Below are positions 18,026 to 26,410 of a DNA stretch of 41,648 bases, piece after piece (position 1 is the stretch's first letter; each line of letters starts with the position of its first letter). The stretch is from Saprospiraceae bacterium. GTDB lineage: Bacteria; Bacteroidota; Bacteroidia; Chitinophagales; Saprospiraceae. The notes beneath the pieces were generated by a model. That model worked only from the letters and a program-made list of their open reading frames with translations, was not told the origin of the DNA and did not search any database. Both the position numbers and the translations under genes were made by a program. The stretch lies in assembly GCA_020848695.1 (NCBI GenBank), contig JADLHT010000059.1, positions 1-41,648 on the forward strand, read 5' to 3'.

Positions 18026-18793
18026 TTATGGTTTTTGTTGTTCTATATAACTAGATTCTTCTTTAGCACTAACTATTTCTGCAATTAGAGACGGATCTTT
18101 CTCTATGGCGTTGCCTACTACAAGGATATCAGCACCTGCCTGATACAGTTCCCTTGCTTTATAACCATTAGTAATTCCCCCTCCTACGATTAAGGGTAAT
18201 TGAACCATTCCGGAAATTCGACTTATCATTTCCTGACTAACAGAAATTTTTGCACCACTTCCAGCGTCTAAAAATAACAGATGAAATCCAAGATACTTTG
18301 CCGCTAATGCAGTTGCCAATGCGGCTTCAGGTTTATCATTGGGAATGGGTTGTGTTTGGCTAATATAAGCTGCTGTATTACTGTTTCTTCCATCAACAAG
18401 CATATATGCCGTTGAAATTATTTCAAGTCCGGTAGTCTGTAGTTTAGGTGCAATTTCAATTTGTTTACCTATCAGGTATTCCGGATTCCTTCCGGAAACC
18501 AAACTTAAAAATAATAATGCATGTGCGTGATGACTGATTTGAAATCCACTGCCAGGAAATAGTATTGTAGGAATAAATGAATTTTCTCTGATTAGTTTGA
18601 GGGTTTCTTCCAATCTATCTTGAAGAATTAAGCTTCCTCCAATAAAAAAATAATCTACGTCCTGTTTGTTGGCAATATTTATTATTGTTTCTAAATTTTT
18701 AATTTTTAAATGATCGGGATCAATTAATACGGAAAATCCTTTTCGCTTTGATTTTTTATTATGTAATATTTGTTGATAAATAGTTTCTCTCAT
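18026..18793 (-). CDS. Geranylgeranylglyceryl/heptaprenylglyceryl phosphate synthase family protein
   Basis: This TIM-barrel prenyltransferase joins glycerol-1-phosphate to a polyprenyl diphosphate by an ether bond, the first step of archaeal-type lipids. Homologues occur in Bacteroidota and Firmicutes (PcrB). Signature pieces are SVLIDPDHLK, FFIGGSLI, LFPGSGFQIS (the FPG motif), the substrate-binding segment AYMLVDGRNSNTAAYI, the LDAGSGA loop and the phosphate-binding pair LIVGGGITNG and LVVGNAIEK. Length 255 fits. The bacterial product is less well defined than in archaea, and no G1P dehydrogenase lies in this window. A -7 box (TATCTTTG, 18801-18808, minus) lies just upstream. It is the first gene of the pair with rsgA. 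Confidence 0.88.
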   Translation of the reverse strand: MRETIYQQILHNKKSKRKGFSVLIDPDHLKIKNLETIINIANKQDVDYFFIGGSLILQDRLEETLKLIRENSFIPTILFPGSGFQISHHAHALLFLSLVSGRNPEYLIGKQIEIAPKLQTTGLEIISTAYMLVDGRNSNTAAYISQTQPIPNDKPEAALATALAAKYLGFHLLFLDAGSGAKISVSQEMISRISGMVQLPLIVGGGITNGYKARELYQAGADILVVGNAIEKDPSLIAEIVSAKEESSYIEQQKP

Positions 18794-18854
18794 ACATTGA
18801 CAAAGATATCTTAAAATTCGTTAGTATTTTTGTCAACAGGATAAATTCATAAAA

Positions 18855-19217
18855 CTAATCAAGTTCTATCCCATTCTCTTTTAAGCTCTGAACAAAGCTT
18901 AAACTATCCAAAAGCGCTTCTTCTCGCAACACGTTTTCAATCTCTTCTTCGTCTGTCGGATTTGATCTGTATTCTTCAGTCCCTTTCACAATAATAAAAC
19001 TGTCCTGAATAGAACTTTCTGGTTGTGATTCAAACTTGTTCTTCTGATGATATTTTTTAACTATAGTATAATCATCTTTTTTCATTGAAAATCTTCTCTC
19101 ATTTCGAACGGATTTTTCCTTCGAATTTTCAGAAAATCCCTCAACATGACAGCATAATAGAAATAAGAAAATTGTACCCAAAACAACCATTGATCCGAAA
19201 AATGACAAAATCTTCAT
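18855..19217 (-). CDS. Hypothetical exported protein, acidic C-terminus
   Basis: This is a 120-residue protein of no recognised family. It begins with a hydrophobic signal or anchor segment (SFFGSMVVLGTIFLFLLCC), whose double Cys could be a lipobox-like site, then a basic central part (RNERRFSMKKDDYTIVKKYHQK) and a strongly acidic tail (NPTDEEEIENVLREEALLD). The ATG at 19217 is clear. It stands alone between tRNA-Met and the GGGPS gene, 61 bases upstream of the latter on the same strand. A small periplasmic lipoprotein is the most likely reading. Confidence 0.6.
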   Translation of the reverse strand: MKILSFFGSMVVLGTIFLFLLCCHVEGFSENSKEKSVRNERRFSMKKDDYTIVKKYHQKNKFESQPESSIQDSFIIVKGTEEYRSNPTDEEEIENVLREEALLDSLSFVQSLKENGIELD

Positions 19218-19299
19218 ACCTATGAAATTTCTTTCTTAGACCAAAAATGGATAGAAAAATTTAATGGCAGAGCTGTTATTTATTCTTCAGAATTAAGAG

Positions 19300-19373
19300 T
19301 AGCGTGGGGGAGGCTTGAACTCCCGACCTTGCGATTATGAATCGCACGCTCTGACCAGCTGAGCTACCACGCC
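19300..19373 (-). tRNA. tRNA-Met (anticodon CAT)
   Basis: This 74-base gene folds as a full cloverleaf. The acceptor is GGCGTGG pairing with CCACGCT (first pair a G-T wobble), the D stem GCTC/GAGC, the anticodon stem TGCGA/TCGCA with loop TTCATAA, and the T arm GGGAG-TTCAAGC-CTCCC. CCA is not encoded and the discriminator is A. The anticodon stem lacks the three G-C pairs of initiator tRNA, so it is elongator Met. tRNA-Ile2, whose CAT is modified to lysidine, is not excluded. A -7 box (TATTTTTG, 19419-19426, minus) is 46 bases upstream. Confidence 0.95.
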
Positions 19374-19453
19374 CTCTAATAATTTTCCTTTGAACCAGTG
19401 TAGGTTTCAAAAGGACGGCAAAAATATGATTTTTAGTTCAATCCTGTGATATT

Positions 19454-20929
19454 TTAAGATTTACATGATAATCTCTGAATTCCCGATTTAGCTTTTTGAT
19501 GCAAAGACTTACGAAATTGATCTGGTTTTTTATCCAAAATTTCATAAAAAATCTGACAAGCAGCTGATTTTTCTCCGTTTTTCTCCAAAATATATGCCTT
19601 GTTTAACAAGGAAAAGCTACTCATATAATTCTTGTGATTAGGATCAGAAGCAATTACATCGTTAAAATAACTTATTGATTCTCCATAGTTTCCTAAATTC
19701 TGGCAAATTCGCCCCATTCTGTAGCAAAATTCTGGATAATTCTCCGTATTATAATAGTTTTCTGTACTATTTGAAAGAAGGTGATAGGCTCTCTTGAAAT
19801 GTGATCCATCAAACAATAAGCGCGCTTTTAAAAGCTTCAGATCAGGTATTTTCTTTAGTCGGGCTTCTTTTTCAGCAAGTCGGTCTTCCTCTGTTAAAGC
19901 CTTTCCTTTAAGACATTTATCAATATTTAGATAATATCCTTGTGTAGATCCCTTTATCAAAGAGATCCAGGCCAACTTCTGATAACATTCTTTGATATAT
20001 GATCTGCCTTTAAACATTGCCAAATATTTTTTAAAATCTACTTCACTAGCGGCTTCCAATGATTCAAGTTTTAGCAGACCACTTATAAAAAAGAAATAAG
20101 GCATTCTAACTTTTTCTTCTTCTTTCATAGCTTCTAATAGTATTAAGGCATCCCCTGACTTTTCTGCTTTGAGTAGAAGTTTAATTTCAATAAATCGGTG
20201 TAGCATTGAGGATTTTTCTTTAATCATATTTTTTCTCCAAAACTCATAACCAGTTTGAGCTTGGTTATCCAAATATGAAATAATGAACGAGTAGGCTGCA
20301 ACTGTCTCGGGAATAAAAAACGGATTTTCCTTATTACAAAAGGCAAAGAACTCTTGCAATTCTTTTTTTCCTTCAATTAAGCTTCCGCTAAATCCTAATA
20401 ATTCCGATATCCATTCAAATTCATTTGGAATGGTACCAATAAGTGTATGTAATATTCCAAGTGATTTTTTGTAATATGGAAATTCAGGAAATTTCTTTTT
20501 ACAAGTAGTTAGATTATCGTATGCCTTACGAACACATTGATAAGCTAAAAAATTCTCACCGTTTTTTAAATGTATTAATGACCAATGTAGGAGGATTTCG
20601 CTTTGGAGAAATAATGACCACTTCTCTTGTAGGTTTGATTTTTTAATGAGGTTCAATCTCTTTTGTTTGTTGGAAATAAGCACAGAATAGTCCATTGGAT
20701 CTTCATAGATAAATAGCTGATAAAAATCTATGTAATCTTCAAGGAGTAAATAGGCAAGATTATTTCTTGATTCAGGCTTTGAATTAATTAATTGTCTAGC
20801 TTCCTTTAAGTCAAGATTTATTATTTTAAAATAGACTTCATTGATCTCACTGTTAAATGTGCAATGATGATTTGAGAAAGCAAACGAAATCTTTAATACT
20901 AATAATAGAATTGCTAATCTATATTTCAT
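19454..20929 (-). CDS. Exported TPR-repeat protein
   Basis: This is a 491-residue protein with an N-terminal signal peptide (YRLAILLLVLKISFAFS) and an all-helical body rich in paired amphipathic helices. The last third shows recognisable tetratricopeptide repeats (YCRMGRICQNLGNYGESISYF, then SSFSLLNKAYILEKNGEKSA). Such proteins act as scaffolds in the periplasm or at the outer membrane. No enzymatic motif is seen and I do not recognise a specific family. Start ATG 20929 overlaps the end of xth by 11 bases, so translation is probably coupled to it. The frame could open at 20941 but this would precede the signal peptide by four residues only. Confidence 0.7.
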   Translation of the reverse strand: MKYRLAILLLVLKISFAFSNHHCTFNSEINEVYFKIINLDLKEARQLINSKPESRNNLAYLLLEDYIDFYQLFIYEDPMDYSVLISNKQKRLNLIKKSNLQEKWSLFLQSEILLHWSLIHLKNGENFLAYQCVRKAYDNLTTCKKKFPEFPYYKKSLGILHTLIGTIPNEFEWISELLGFSGSLIEGKKELQEFFAFCNKENPFFIPETVAAYSFIISYLDNQAQTGYEFWRKNMIKEKSSMLHRFIEIKLLLKAEKSGDALILLEAMKEEEKVRMPYFFFISGLLKLESLEAASEVDFKKYLAMFKGRSYIKECYQKLAWISLIKGSTQGYYLNIDKCLKGKALTEEDRLAEKEARLKKIPDLKLLKARLLFDGSHFKRAYHLLSNSTENYYNTENYPEFCYRMGRICQNLGNYGESISYFNDVIASDPNHKNYMSSFSLLNKAYILEKNGEKSAACQIFYEILDKKPDQFRKSLHQKAKSGIQRLSCKS

Positions 20930-21686
20930 AGCAAGCCACACAGGGGCAGTGATCAGAAAATCGAATTTCTTTTAAATGGTAATAGTCTTTAACTAATTTT
21001 CCGAATGGTTTGGAGATAGACTGATAGTCGATTCTCCAGCCTTTGTCTTTTGCGTAAGAGCCTGCACGATAACTCCACCAACTATACTCTTTAAGTTTTG
21101 GTTTAACTACTCTAAAGCTATCATCAAACAATTCATTGAACCATGCATCTAGCCATGCTCTTTCTTCAGGCCGATATCCACTAGGGTTGTCCTTTCTTTC
21201 CGGATTATGAATATCAAGTTCTTGATGAACAATATTGTAATCACCTACAACAATTAATTTCTTATGAAAATAGAGTAACTCTTTAAACCAGGGGTAAAGA
21301 TCTTCTAAAAATTTCATCTTAAAATTATGTCTTTCTTCACCTGTTGTCCCTGATGGTATATATATATTCAGAACGCTAAAGCCATCAAAATCTAATCTTA
21401 TTATTCTCCCTTCTTCATCATAATCGGGTATCCCACATCCGTATTCAACATTTATTGGGCTTTCTTTGGATAACACTAAAACCCCACTATACCCTTTCTT
21501 TTTTGCACAATGCCAATGTGCTTTATATCCTTGAGTATAAAAAAGATCAGGATCTGCATAGGAATCATCCATTTTTGTTTCCTGAATACAGATGATATCA
21601 AATCCACACATTTTAAGCCAATCATTAAATCCTTTTTGAACAGCTGAACGCAATCCATTTACGTTAAAAGTAACAATTGTCTTCAT
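20919..21686 (-). CDS. xth: Exodeoxyribonuclease III
   Basis: This is a DNA repair enzyme with AP endonuclease and 3'-5' exonuclease activities of the ExoIII/APE1 family. Conserved elements in order are FNVNGLRSA, the metal ligand Glu in ICIQETK, the catalytic Tyr in LNIYIPSG, VVGDYNIVHQELD (Asp and Asn), WSYRAGSYAKDKGWRIDY, and the terminal SDHCPCVA (Asp-His). Length 255 is standard. The gene lies 21 bases after the PfkB kinase gene on the same strand and overlaps the TPR gene downstream. Confidence 0.95.
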   Translation of the reverse strand: MKTIVTFNVNGLRSAVQKGFNDWLKMCGFDIICIQETKMDDSYADPDLFYTQGYKAHWHCAKKKGYSGVLVLSKESPINVEYGCGIPDYDEEGRIIRLDFDGFSVLNIYIPSGTTGEERHNFKMKFLEDLYPWFKELLYFHKKLIVVGDYNIVHQELDIHNPERKDNPSGYRPEERAWLDAWFNELFDDSFRVVKPKLKEYSWWSYRAGSYAKDKGWRIDYQSISKPFGKLVKDYYHLKEIRFSDHCPCVACYEI

Positions 21687-21707
21687 TGCAGATTCATTTT
21701 ATACTTA

Positions 21708-22643
21708 TTAATTAGCAAGTCCCAATTGATTCTCATCAAAGCTACTCAAATCTTTAAACTGTTCTAGACGAATATAGATTTCCTCCTGCGAAAGATTCTT
21801 CAATTTGTTCAGACTAAAATTTTCAACACAGAAAGATGCCATTGTTGAACCATAAATTAATGCAGTCTTCATATTATTAAAACTTATATCGTCTGTTCTG
21901 GCCAGATATCCGATTAATCCTCCGGCAAAACTATCTCCTGCGCCTGTTGGATCTATTACTTCTGCAATAGGTAGTCCTGGAGCAAAGAACATTAGGCCGT
22001 TATGAAATAATAGGGCTCCATGCTCTCCTTTCTTTATGATCAGATACCTGGGTCCGAAACTATGTATTTTTTGTGCTGCCTTCAACAAAGATCTTTCACC
22101 TGAGAGTTGCCTGGCCTCTTCATCATTGATGGTAAGTACGTCAACCTTTCTTAAGACGAGATAAAGCTCATCCAGGGCGGTATCCATCCAATAATTCATG
22201 GTATCGAGAACAACCAATTTGGGTTTGATTGGTAACTGATTCAATACTGAAAGTTGTATCGAGGGTGTTAAATTCCCTAACATGATGTACTTACTATGCA
22301 GATAAGATTTTGGTAAAACCGGATTAAAGTCCGCAAGTACATTAAGATCAGTAACCAATGTATCCCTCATATTCATATCATTATGATACTTGCCTGACCA
22401 ATAAAATGATTTCTTTCCTTTCATTCTGACCAGCCCATCTGTCGAAACACCTCTTTGCTGAAGGCTTCTGATCTCATCTTCAGGAAAGTCATCTCCAATA
22501 ATTGATACCAAATTGATCTCTGAACACCAATATGAAGCTGCCCAGCTGATATAGGTACAGGCTCCACCTATTACCTTGTTGACACTTCCATAAGGAGTTT
22601 CTATCGAATCGAAAGCCATTGTTCCTACAGTTAATATACTCAT
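21708..22643 (-). CDS. PfkB family carbohydrate/nucleoside kinase
   Basis: This is a 311-residue ribokinase-like sugar kinase. The N-terminal GGACTYISWAASYW is the first PfkB signature region and the C-terminal IDPTGAGDSFAGGLIGYLA is the second, containing the catalytic Asp base and the anion hole. NDEEARQLSG and IIKKGEHGALLF are typical nucleotide-binding parts. The substrate is undetermined: ribokinase-family enzymes act on ribose, fructose, adenosine or hydroxymethylpyrimidine. ATG 22643 is chosen, because upstream in-frame ATGs (22694, 22688) lie beyond or within the tRNA terminator region. Confidence 0.88.
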   Translation of the reverse strand: MSILTVGTMAFDSIETPYGSVNKVIGGACTYISWAASYWCSEINLVSIIGDDFPEDEIRSLQQRGVSTDGLVRMKGKKSFYWSGKYHNDMNMRDTLVTDLNVLADFNPVLPKSYLHSKYIMLGNLTPSIQLSVLNQLPIKPKLVVLDTMNYWMDTALDELYLVLRKVDVLTINDEEARQLSGERSLLKAAQKIHSFGPRYLIIKKGEHGALLFHNGLMFFAPGLPIAEVIDPTGAGDSFAGGLIGYLARTDDISFNNMKTALIYGSTMASFCVENFSLNKLKNLSQEEIYIRLEQFKDLSSFDENQLGLAN

Positions 22644-22670
22644 ATCATTTAATTCAATAATAAGTGTAAA

Positions 22671-22699
22671 AATAAAAAAGCCTCGCATGTGCAAGGCTT
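22671..22699 (-). terminator. Intrinsic terminator after tRNA-Asn
   Basis: On the minus strand a hairpin with arms AAGCCT/AGGCTT, one A-C mismatch, an inner GCA/TGC pairing and a two-base loop (22678-22699) is followed at once by TTTTTTATT. It ends transcription of tRNA-Asn 14 bases after the tRNA 3' end, before pfkB. Confidence 0.75.
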
Positions 22700-22712
22700 A
22701 TAAAATTATTTG

Positions 22713-22786
22713 CGCCCCTTCTTGGGCTCGAACCAAGGACCTGCGGATTAACAGTCCGACGCTCTAACCAACTGAGCTAAAGAGGC
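22713..22786 (-). tRNA. tRNA-Asn (anticodon GTT)
   Basis: This 74-base cloverleaf has acceptor GCCTCTT/AAGGGGC with one T-G pair, D stem GCTC/GAGC, anticodon stem TCGGA/TCCGC with loop CTGTTAA, and T arm CTTGG-TTCGAGC-CCAAG. The discriminator is G, the usual base for tRNA-Asn, and CCA is not encoded. The gene has its own promoter and terminator. Confidence 0.97.
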
Positions 22787-22806
22787 GTCAAATTTAATTT
22801 GGAGCG

Positions 22807-22836
22807 CAAATATACGAATGCCTTGAATGTTGACAA
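22807..22836 (-). promoter_or_regulatory. Promoter of tRNA-Asn (TTG-19-TATATTTG)
   Basis: On the minus strand a TTTTG-type -33 element (TTG at 22836-22834) is separated by exactly 19 bases from TATATTTG (22814-22807). This is the textbook Bacteroidota spacing, and transcription would start about 14 bases before the tRNA 5' end. It is the best-supported promoter in the window. Confidence 0.75.
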
Positions 22837-22859
22837 AAGTTTTTTAGCGTCCTAGGTAT

Positions 22860-23876
22860 TTATTGAAGTACAACTTTCTTTAAACCCCAGAAATTTGTTG
22901 AGTTATGAGCTACGACTAGATATACTCCTCTAGGCCAATTGCTCACATTTATTTGTTGATTGTTAGAAAATATTTTTGACTTATATATTATCTCAGCTTT
23001 TTCGTCCAGTATCTGAATGTCTGTAGCTTCATTTAGGGTGTTATTAATAATAATGTTCAATTCATCGTGGACTATATTCGGAAATAAATCAATGTTTAAG
23101 GACTTATATCTTGAGCTATTCTTGTTTGAGGTAATCTGGACTTGTAAATTATATGCTGTAGTATCATTTTCTAATTCATTCTGAAATTCAGATTCGAAAG
23201 CTGAATATTTAAAAATATCATAATCAAACCCTGGACTAATCCATCGATATTCATCCAAAGTTGAATTCAACAAGGGGATCCCTGCAAAACTGCCTTGCAA
23301 GGTTGTAACCGTCCGAAGACGCAAACAGGGATATGTTGATTTAGAGGTTTTAATTTCTCCCCAAGCTTCTACAGCGGTTCTCCCTTCTTGTTCAACTTTT
23401 ACATTGCCAAATCCAGGTGCAGGAACATTATACGTGGTCTGATCTTCCAAATTAGAAGTATCAGTCAAAGGAAATATATTATTAAGAAATTTCTTATCAA
23501 ACTTAACAGAAATGGTATCATCAACATATACCCCTACTGAATTTTGTTCTGCATTATTAACATCATAATAGATTCCCGTAAAGTTTGGGCTAAACGGATC
23601 AAGAACGAAAAGATTTGATCCCGCAATTGGTTTTGCTAGTTGAAAATCCTCCGGCTTCAAATATTTCACAGTATCACTCGTAAGAATATTGGTCAGATGG
23701 CTAAAGTCCCAGGTCTTATTACCCCCTTTGATCTTAACTTCTGTATTGAAATTCAATTTGTCATACTCTACTTCTTCAATTACAAACTGTGTTCCCACTT
23801 CCGGATACATATTTACACTAACCTGACCCTGAAGTTTTAGAAAAGAAATCAATAATAATGGTATTAGTCTATTCAT
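22860..23876 (-). CDS. Secreted protein with T9SS type A sorting domain
   Basis: This is a 338-residue extracellular protein. A signal peptide (IPLLLISFLKLQGQ) leads a ~240-residue beta-rich body with no enzymatic motif I recognise (it includes NKTWDFSHLTNILTSDT, a phrase common in secreted Bacteroidota proteins of unknown role). The last ~75 residues form a type IX sorting tail: NIDLFPNIVHDELNIIINN, then IQILDEKAEIIYKS and WPRGVYLVVAHN. Cargo of this type is exported through the Sec system and then T9SS, and often fixed to A-LPS or released. Start ATG 23876 is preferred to 23912, since it places the signal peptide at the N terminus. Confidence 0.82.
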   Translation of the reverse strand: MNRLIPLLLISFLKLQGQVSVNMYPEVGTQFVIEEVEYDKLNFNTEVKIKGGNKTWDFSHLTNILTSDTVKYLKPEDFQLAKPIAGSNLFVLDPFSPNFTGIYYDVNNAEQNSVGVYVDDTISVKFDKKFLNNIFPLTDTSNLEDQTTYNVPAPGFGNVKVEQEGRTAVEAWGEIKTSKSTYPCLRLRTVTTLQGSFAGIPLLNSTLDEYRWISPGFDYDIFKYSAFESEFQNELENDTTAYNLQVQITSNKNSSRYKSLNIDLFPNIVHDELNIIINNTLNEATDIQILDEKAEIIYKSKIFSNNQQINVSNWPRGVYLVVAHNSTNFWGLKKVVLQ

Positions 23877-24239
23877 TTGCCCGTTTAATAAATACCTGCG
23901 AAGATATAACATTCTTAAAAATTAAAACCTTAAGTATTTGCCTTGAGTCTGGTACAAAATGTATAAAAAGAATCATTCATTACAACGATCTTTTAATAAT
24001 TTCTAAAAAACTTTACAGCTATAAATAACTTCTATTTTTATAAGTCGCACATAGTGGTAAGCTGTTTTCTTTTTTTAAACAATAGCAGTTTCAAATTTAT
24101 GCTTTCAACTTCCTAGGAGTTTTGAAATTTAAGTGAGTCAATTATTTTGAATCTTTTGATAAATGATAGATAATTATCAAATGCTCTTTTTTGTTTTTTT
24201 AAACCAAAGGCAGGGTTCTAATTCTTCAAATAATATGAT
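23877..24239. other. Intergenic, AT-rich, no gene seen
   Basis: These ~360 bases between the T9SS cargo and the SRPBCC gene contain only short broken frames and T/A runs. No hairpin with a T-run, tRNA-like fold or repeat was seen. Confidence 0.5.
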
Positions 24240-24743
24240 TTAATTTTTTAAACTAATTAATAATTCGTCTAATTTTTCAAGCGTTAAACTCATTCCTTCT
24301 TGCATACCCATATTAATAATGGTTTCTAGATCAGACAATGAATTGTAATAAACAACGGTTTCAACAATTGTATTTTCGTTTTTGTCAGTGAATGCAACTT
24401 CCCATTTCGCTCTTGGTAAATCTTTATTTATCTCACCCGCTTCATTGCAAAATGCGTCGAGAGTTTCATAGTAATCTATAGGCAATATATTGCTATATTC
24501 AGTATATCCCCAATAATGATTACCATCTTGGTCAATCATTGCATAGTGCCAATGTCCACCATTAGTGAAATTCATTGATTTGGTTTTTGTGGTGAAAGGT
24601 TTGGGAGCAAACCACTGATCTAAAAGTTCATGCTTGGTATGACAGTCCCAGACTAATTGACGTTCTGCTGCAAATTCTCTTCTGATTGTAAGCGTGTTGT
24701 TGTCCTTGTTAACAAGGAAGTCAAATTGTAAATTGTTATTCAT
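24240..24743 (-). CDS. SRPBCC (AHSA1-type) domain protein
   Basis: This 167-residue START-like fold protein shows the AHSA1 pattern: LTIRREFAAERQLVWDCHTK at the N terminus, LLDQWFAPKPF, a central GGHWHYAMIDQDGNHYWGYTEY and a C-terminal MQEGMSLTLEKLDELL helix. Members bind hydrophobic ligands and are often paired with an ArsR-type regulator. Here the regulator lies four bases upstream in the same direction, so the two form an operon. A catalytic role is not indicated. ATG 24743. Confidence 0.85.
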   Translation of the reverse strand: MNNNLQFDFLVNKDNNTLTIRREFAAERQLVWDCHTKHELLDQWFAPKPFTTKTKSMNFTNGGHWHYAMIDQDGNHYWGYTEYSNILPIDYYETLDAFCNEAGEINKDLPRAKWEVAFTDKNENTIVETVVYYNSLSDLETIINMGMQEGMSLTLEKLDELLISLKN

Positions 24744-24747
24744 TTTT

Positions 24748-25059
24748 TTACTTTTTAATTGTTGATATTAAATGGTCCAATTGATTGAATTTTGTTTGCC
24801 AAATCTTTTTGAACTGTTCTAACCACTTCTCAATTTCTTTCAATCGTTCAATTTCCAGAGAGTAGTATATCTCTCGTCCTTTCTTCTCGAATTTTATAAG
24901 CTCGCATTCAGTGAGAATGCGTAAATGTTTTGACACTGCTTGTCGTGTCATTCTGAAGTTGTCGGCTATTGCGTTTGGTGTAAGTGCCTGTACGGCAATT
25001 AAGACAATAATTGCCCTTCTTGTCGGGTCAGAAATTGCCTGAAAAATGTCACGCCTCAT
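24748..25059 (-). CDS. ArsR-type winged-helix regulator paired with SRPBCC protein
   Basis: This is a 103-residue homodimeric DNA-binding repressor. It has the recognition segment AIADNFRMTRQAVSKHLRIL and the wing ECELIKFEKKGREIYYSLE. No Cys or His metal site is seen in the alpha-3 or alpha-5 helices, so this is the SRPBCC-associated subgroup rather than a metal sensor. ATG 25059 is chosen, because MRRDIFQAISDPTRRAIIVLI is the usual N terminus of this family; the longer frame from 25110 adds an unconserved stretch. Confidence 0.88.
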   Translation of the reverse strand: MRRDIFQAISDPTRRAIIVLIAVQALTPNAIADNFRMTRQAVSKHLRILTECELIKFEKKGREIYYSLEIERLKEIEKWLEQFKKIWQTKFNQLDHLISTIKK

Positions 25060-25425
25060 TTTGATATGGTTAGTATTTGAGAAACTAATCGGTTGCAAAT
25101 ATATATGCAACTATTCAGTTTCACAAATTTATAATCAAGTATTTTCAAAATATAAAATTTCCCAGCAAACTGTCAAATTGTAAATATCAAAGAAATTACA
25201 CATTAAATAATGTAATATTGAATTAACTTAACAATTGAAGGGCTCACATTTTTAGGTTGTCTCGCTAAGCTCTTGGATTAAAATCAGCAATAGATGTACT
25301 TTTTTATTGTTGCTACGGAATATTTAGTATTCATCAATTTCTTTTTATCAATCTCTATACCAGTTAAGGATTTTCCCCTTTTTAATTCTTTTGAATTTGA
25401 ATTGTCATACTATGATATCGTATAA
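25060..25425. other. Intergenic, AT-rich, no gene seen
   Basis: These ~365 bases between the ArsR start and the small membrane protein hold no frame longer than about 30 codons and no clear repeat or hairpin. The ArsR operator is expected near 25060-25130 (TATATATG-like AT-rich run) but I cannot define it. Confidence 0.4.
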
Positions 25426-25698
25426 TTAATTCAAAATTCCAACAGCTAACTCTACCCAAATAATTAAAAAAATCAAAAATATAAGTCCACATAAGACAAT
25501 TTTTTGCTTAACATTTTTTGCTTTTCTTAGTACTAGTCCACAAAGTAATCCTGTTCCTATTAATAAAACTCCCATTACTATGAAGTCAGAAATTTTCCAG
25601 TCAACAGCTTTGCTAAACTGCATTAAAATTAATGGGATTAGAAGTAAAATGGCTATTGTTGCTATAAAATATATTAATCTCTTGTTCTGAGTTGTCAT
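25426..25698 (-). CDS. Small membrane protein of 90 residues, unknown function
   Basis: The product has three hydrophobic segments (YFIATIAILLLIPLILMQF, FIVMGVLLIGTGLLCGLVL and IVLCGLIFLIFLIIWVELAVGIL) separated by short charged loops. It looks like a small triple-helix inner-membrane protein. No family with a known function is recognised. The ATG at 25698 is clear, and the gene stands alone with AT-rich gaps on both sides. Confidence 0.6.
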   Translation of the reverse strand: MTTQNKRLIYFIATIAILLLIPLILMQFSKAVDWKISDFIVMGVLLIGTGLLCGLVLRKAKNVKQKIVLCGLIFLIFLIIWVELAVGILN

Positions 25699-25944
25699 AA
25701 TTGTTGAATTTTAATTTAGTTAGTGATATATGTATTGGAGTATTTTTGGTTTGAATAAAAGTAATACTTCATTTTTGAAAAGCCGATTGCCTCTTTTGTT
25801 TTCAAATTCATCTAAGTAATTCTGAAATGAAATATTCTGGCCACACTGAAAACTTACAACCCAAAACTGCCTGAGACAGCATATACAGATTCGATTGTAT
25901 AGCTTGAGTATAAAATTGTGACAAAATACAACATAGAATTAACA

Positions 25945-26316
25945 ATGAATACAAATCATACCATCCTACAATTAAAATCCCTGAAATTAATTGGCATGGC
26001 CAATACCTATGATTCGGTCATTAATCTGCCAGCACATCAACAACCAGATGCTCTCCTCCTTAATGCTTAAATAACTGAATCAGAAGCCTACTATAGACAA
26101 GATAATAAAGTGAAGTATATATTAAAAGCTAGTAAATTAAGATATCAAGTCACCCTACAAGAAATCATTATATCTCTCCAAAGAAACATATCAAAAGAAT
26201 GAATCTCTAAAGTTATTGATTATTCATTTATAAGCAAAGGAGAAAACATTATCATTACAGGACCATCTGGAGTTGGAAAAAGTTATCTCGCTTGCACTTT
26301 AGGCAATACCTTGCTT
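25945..26316 (+). pseudogene. istB: Decayed IS21-family istB (helper ATPase) fragment
   Basis: From ATG 25945 the frame reads as the start of an IstB-like transposition helper (MNTNHTILQLKSLKLIGMA, then YYRQDNKVKYILKASKLRYQ) and reaches the Walker A motif GPSGVGKSYLACTLGN near 26265-26310. It is broken by in-frame TAA at 26068 and TGA at 26200. After LGNTLL the similarity to IstB stops, so the 3' half (Walker B and C-terminal parts) is lost. No istA remainder is recognised upstream. The truncation lies ~95 bases from the end of the kdp histidine kinase gene, so the insertion may have been one border of the kdp locus. Confidence 0.75.
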
Positions 26317-26410
26317 TGCGATAGAAAAAATTTCTCACTGGTTTTGGTTTACTGTATGGCATGTGCGACTTGCGAGAGTGTGTTTTTTTTGAGATCTGCT
26401 TGCTTATGGT

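Noticed and set aside
18835..18842. Plus-strand TATTTTTG promoter box
   Set aside because: No plus-strand gene follows it. Likely chance in AT-rich DNA.
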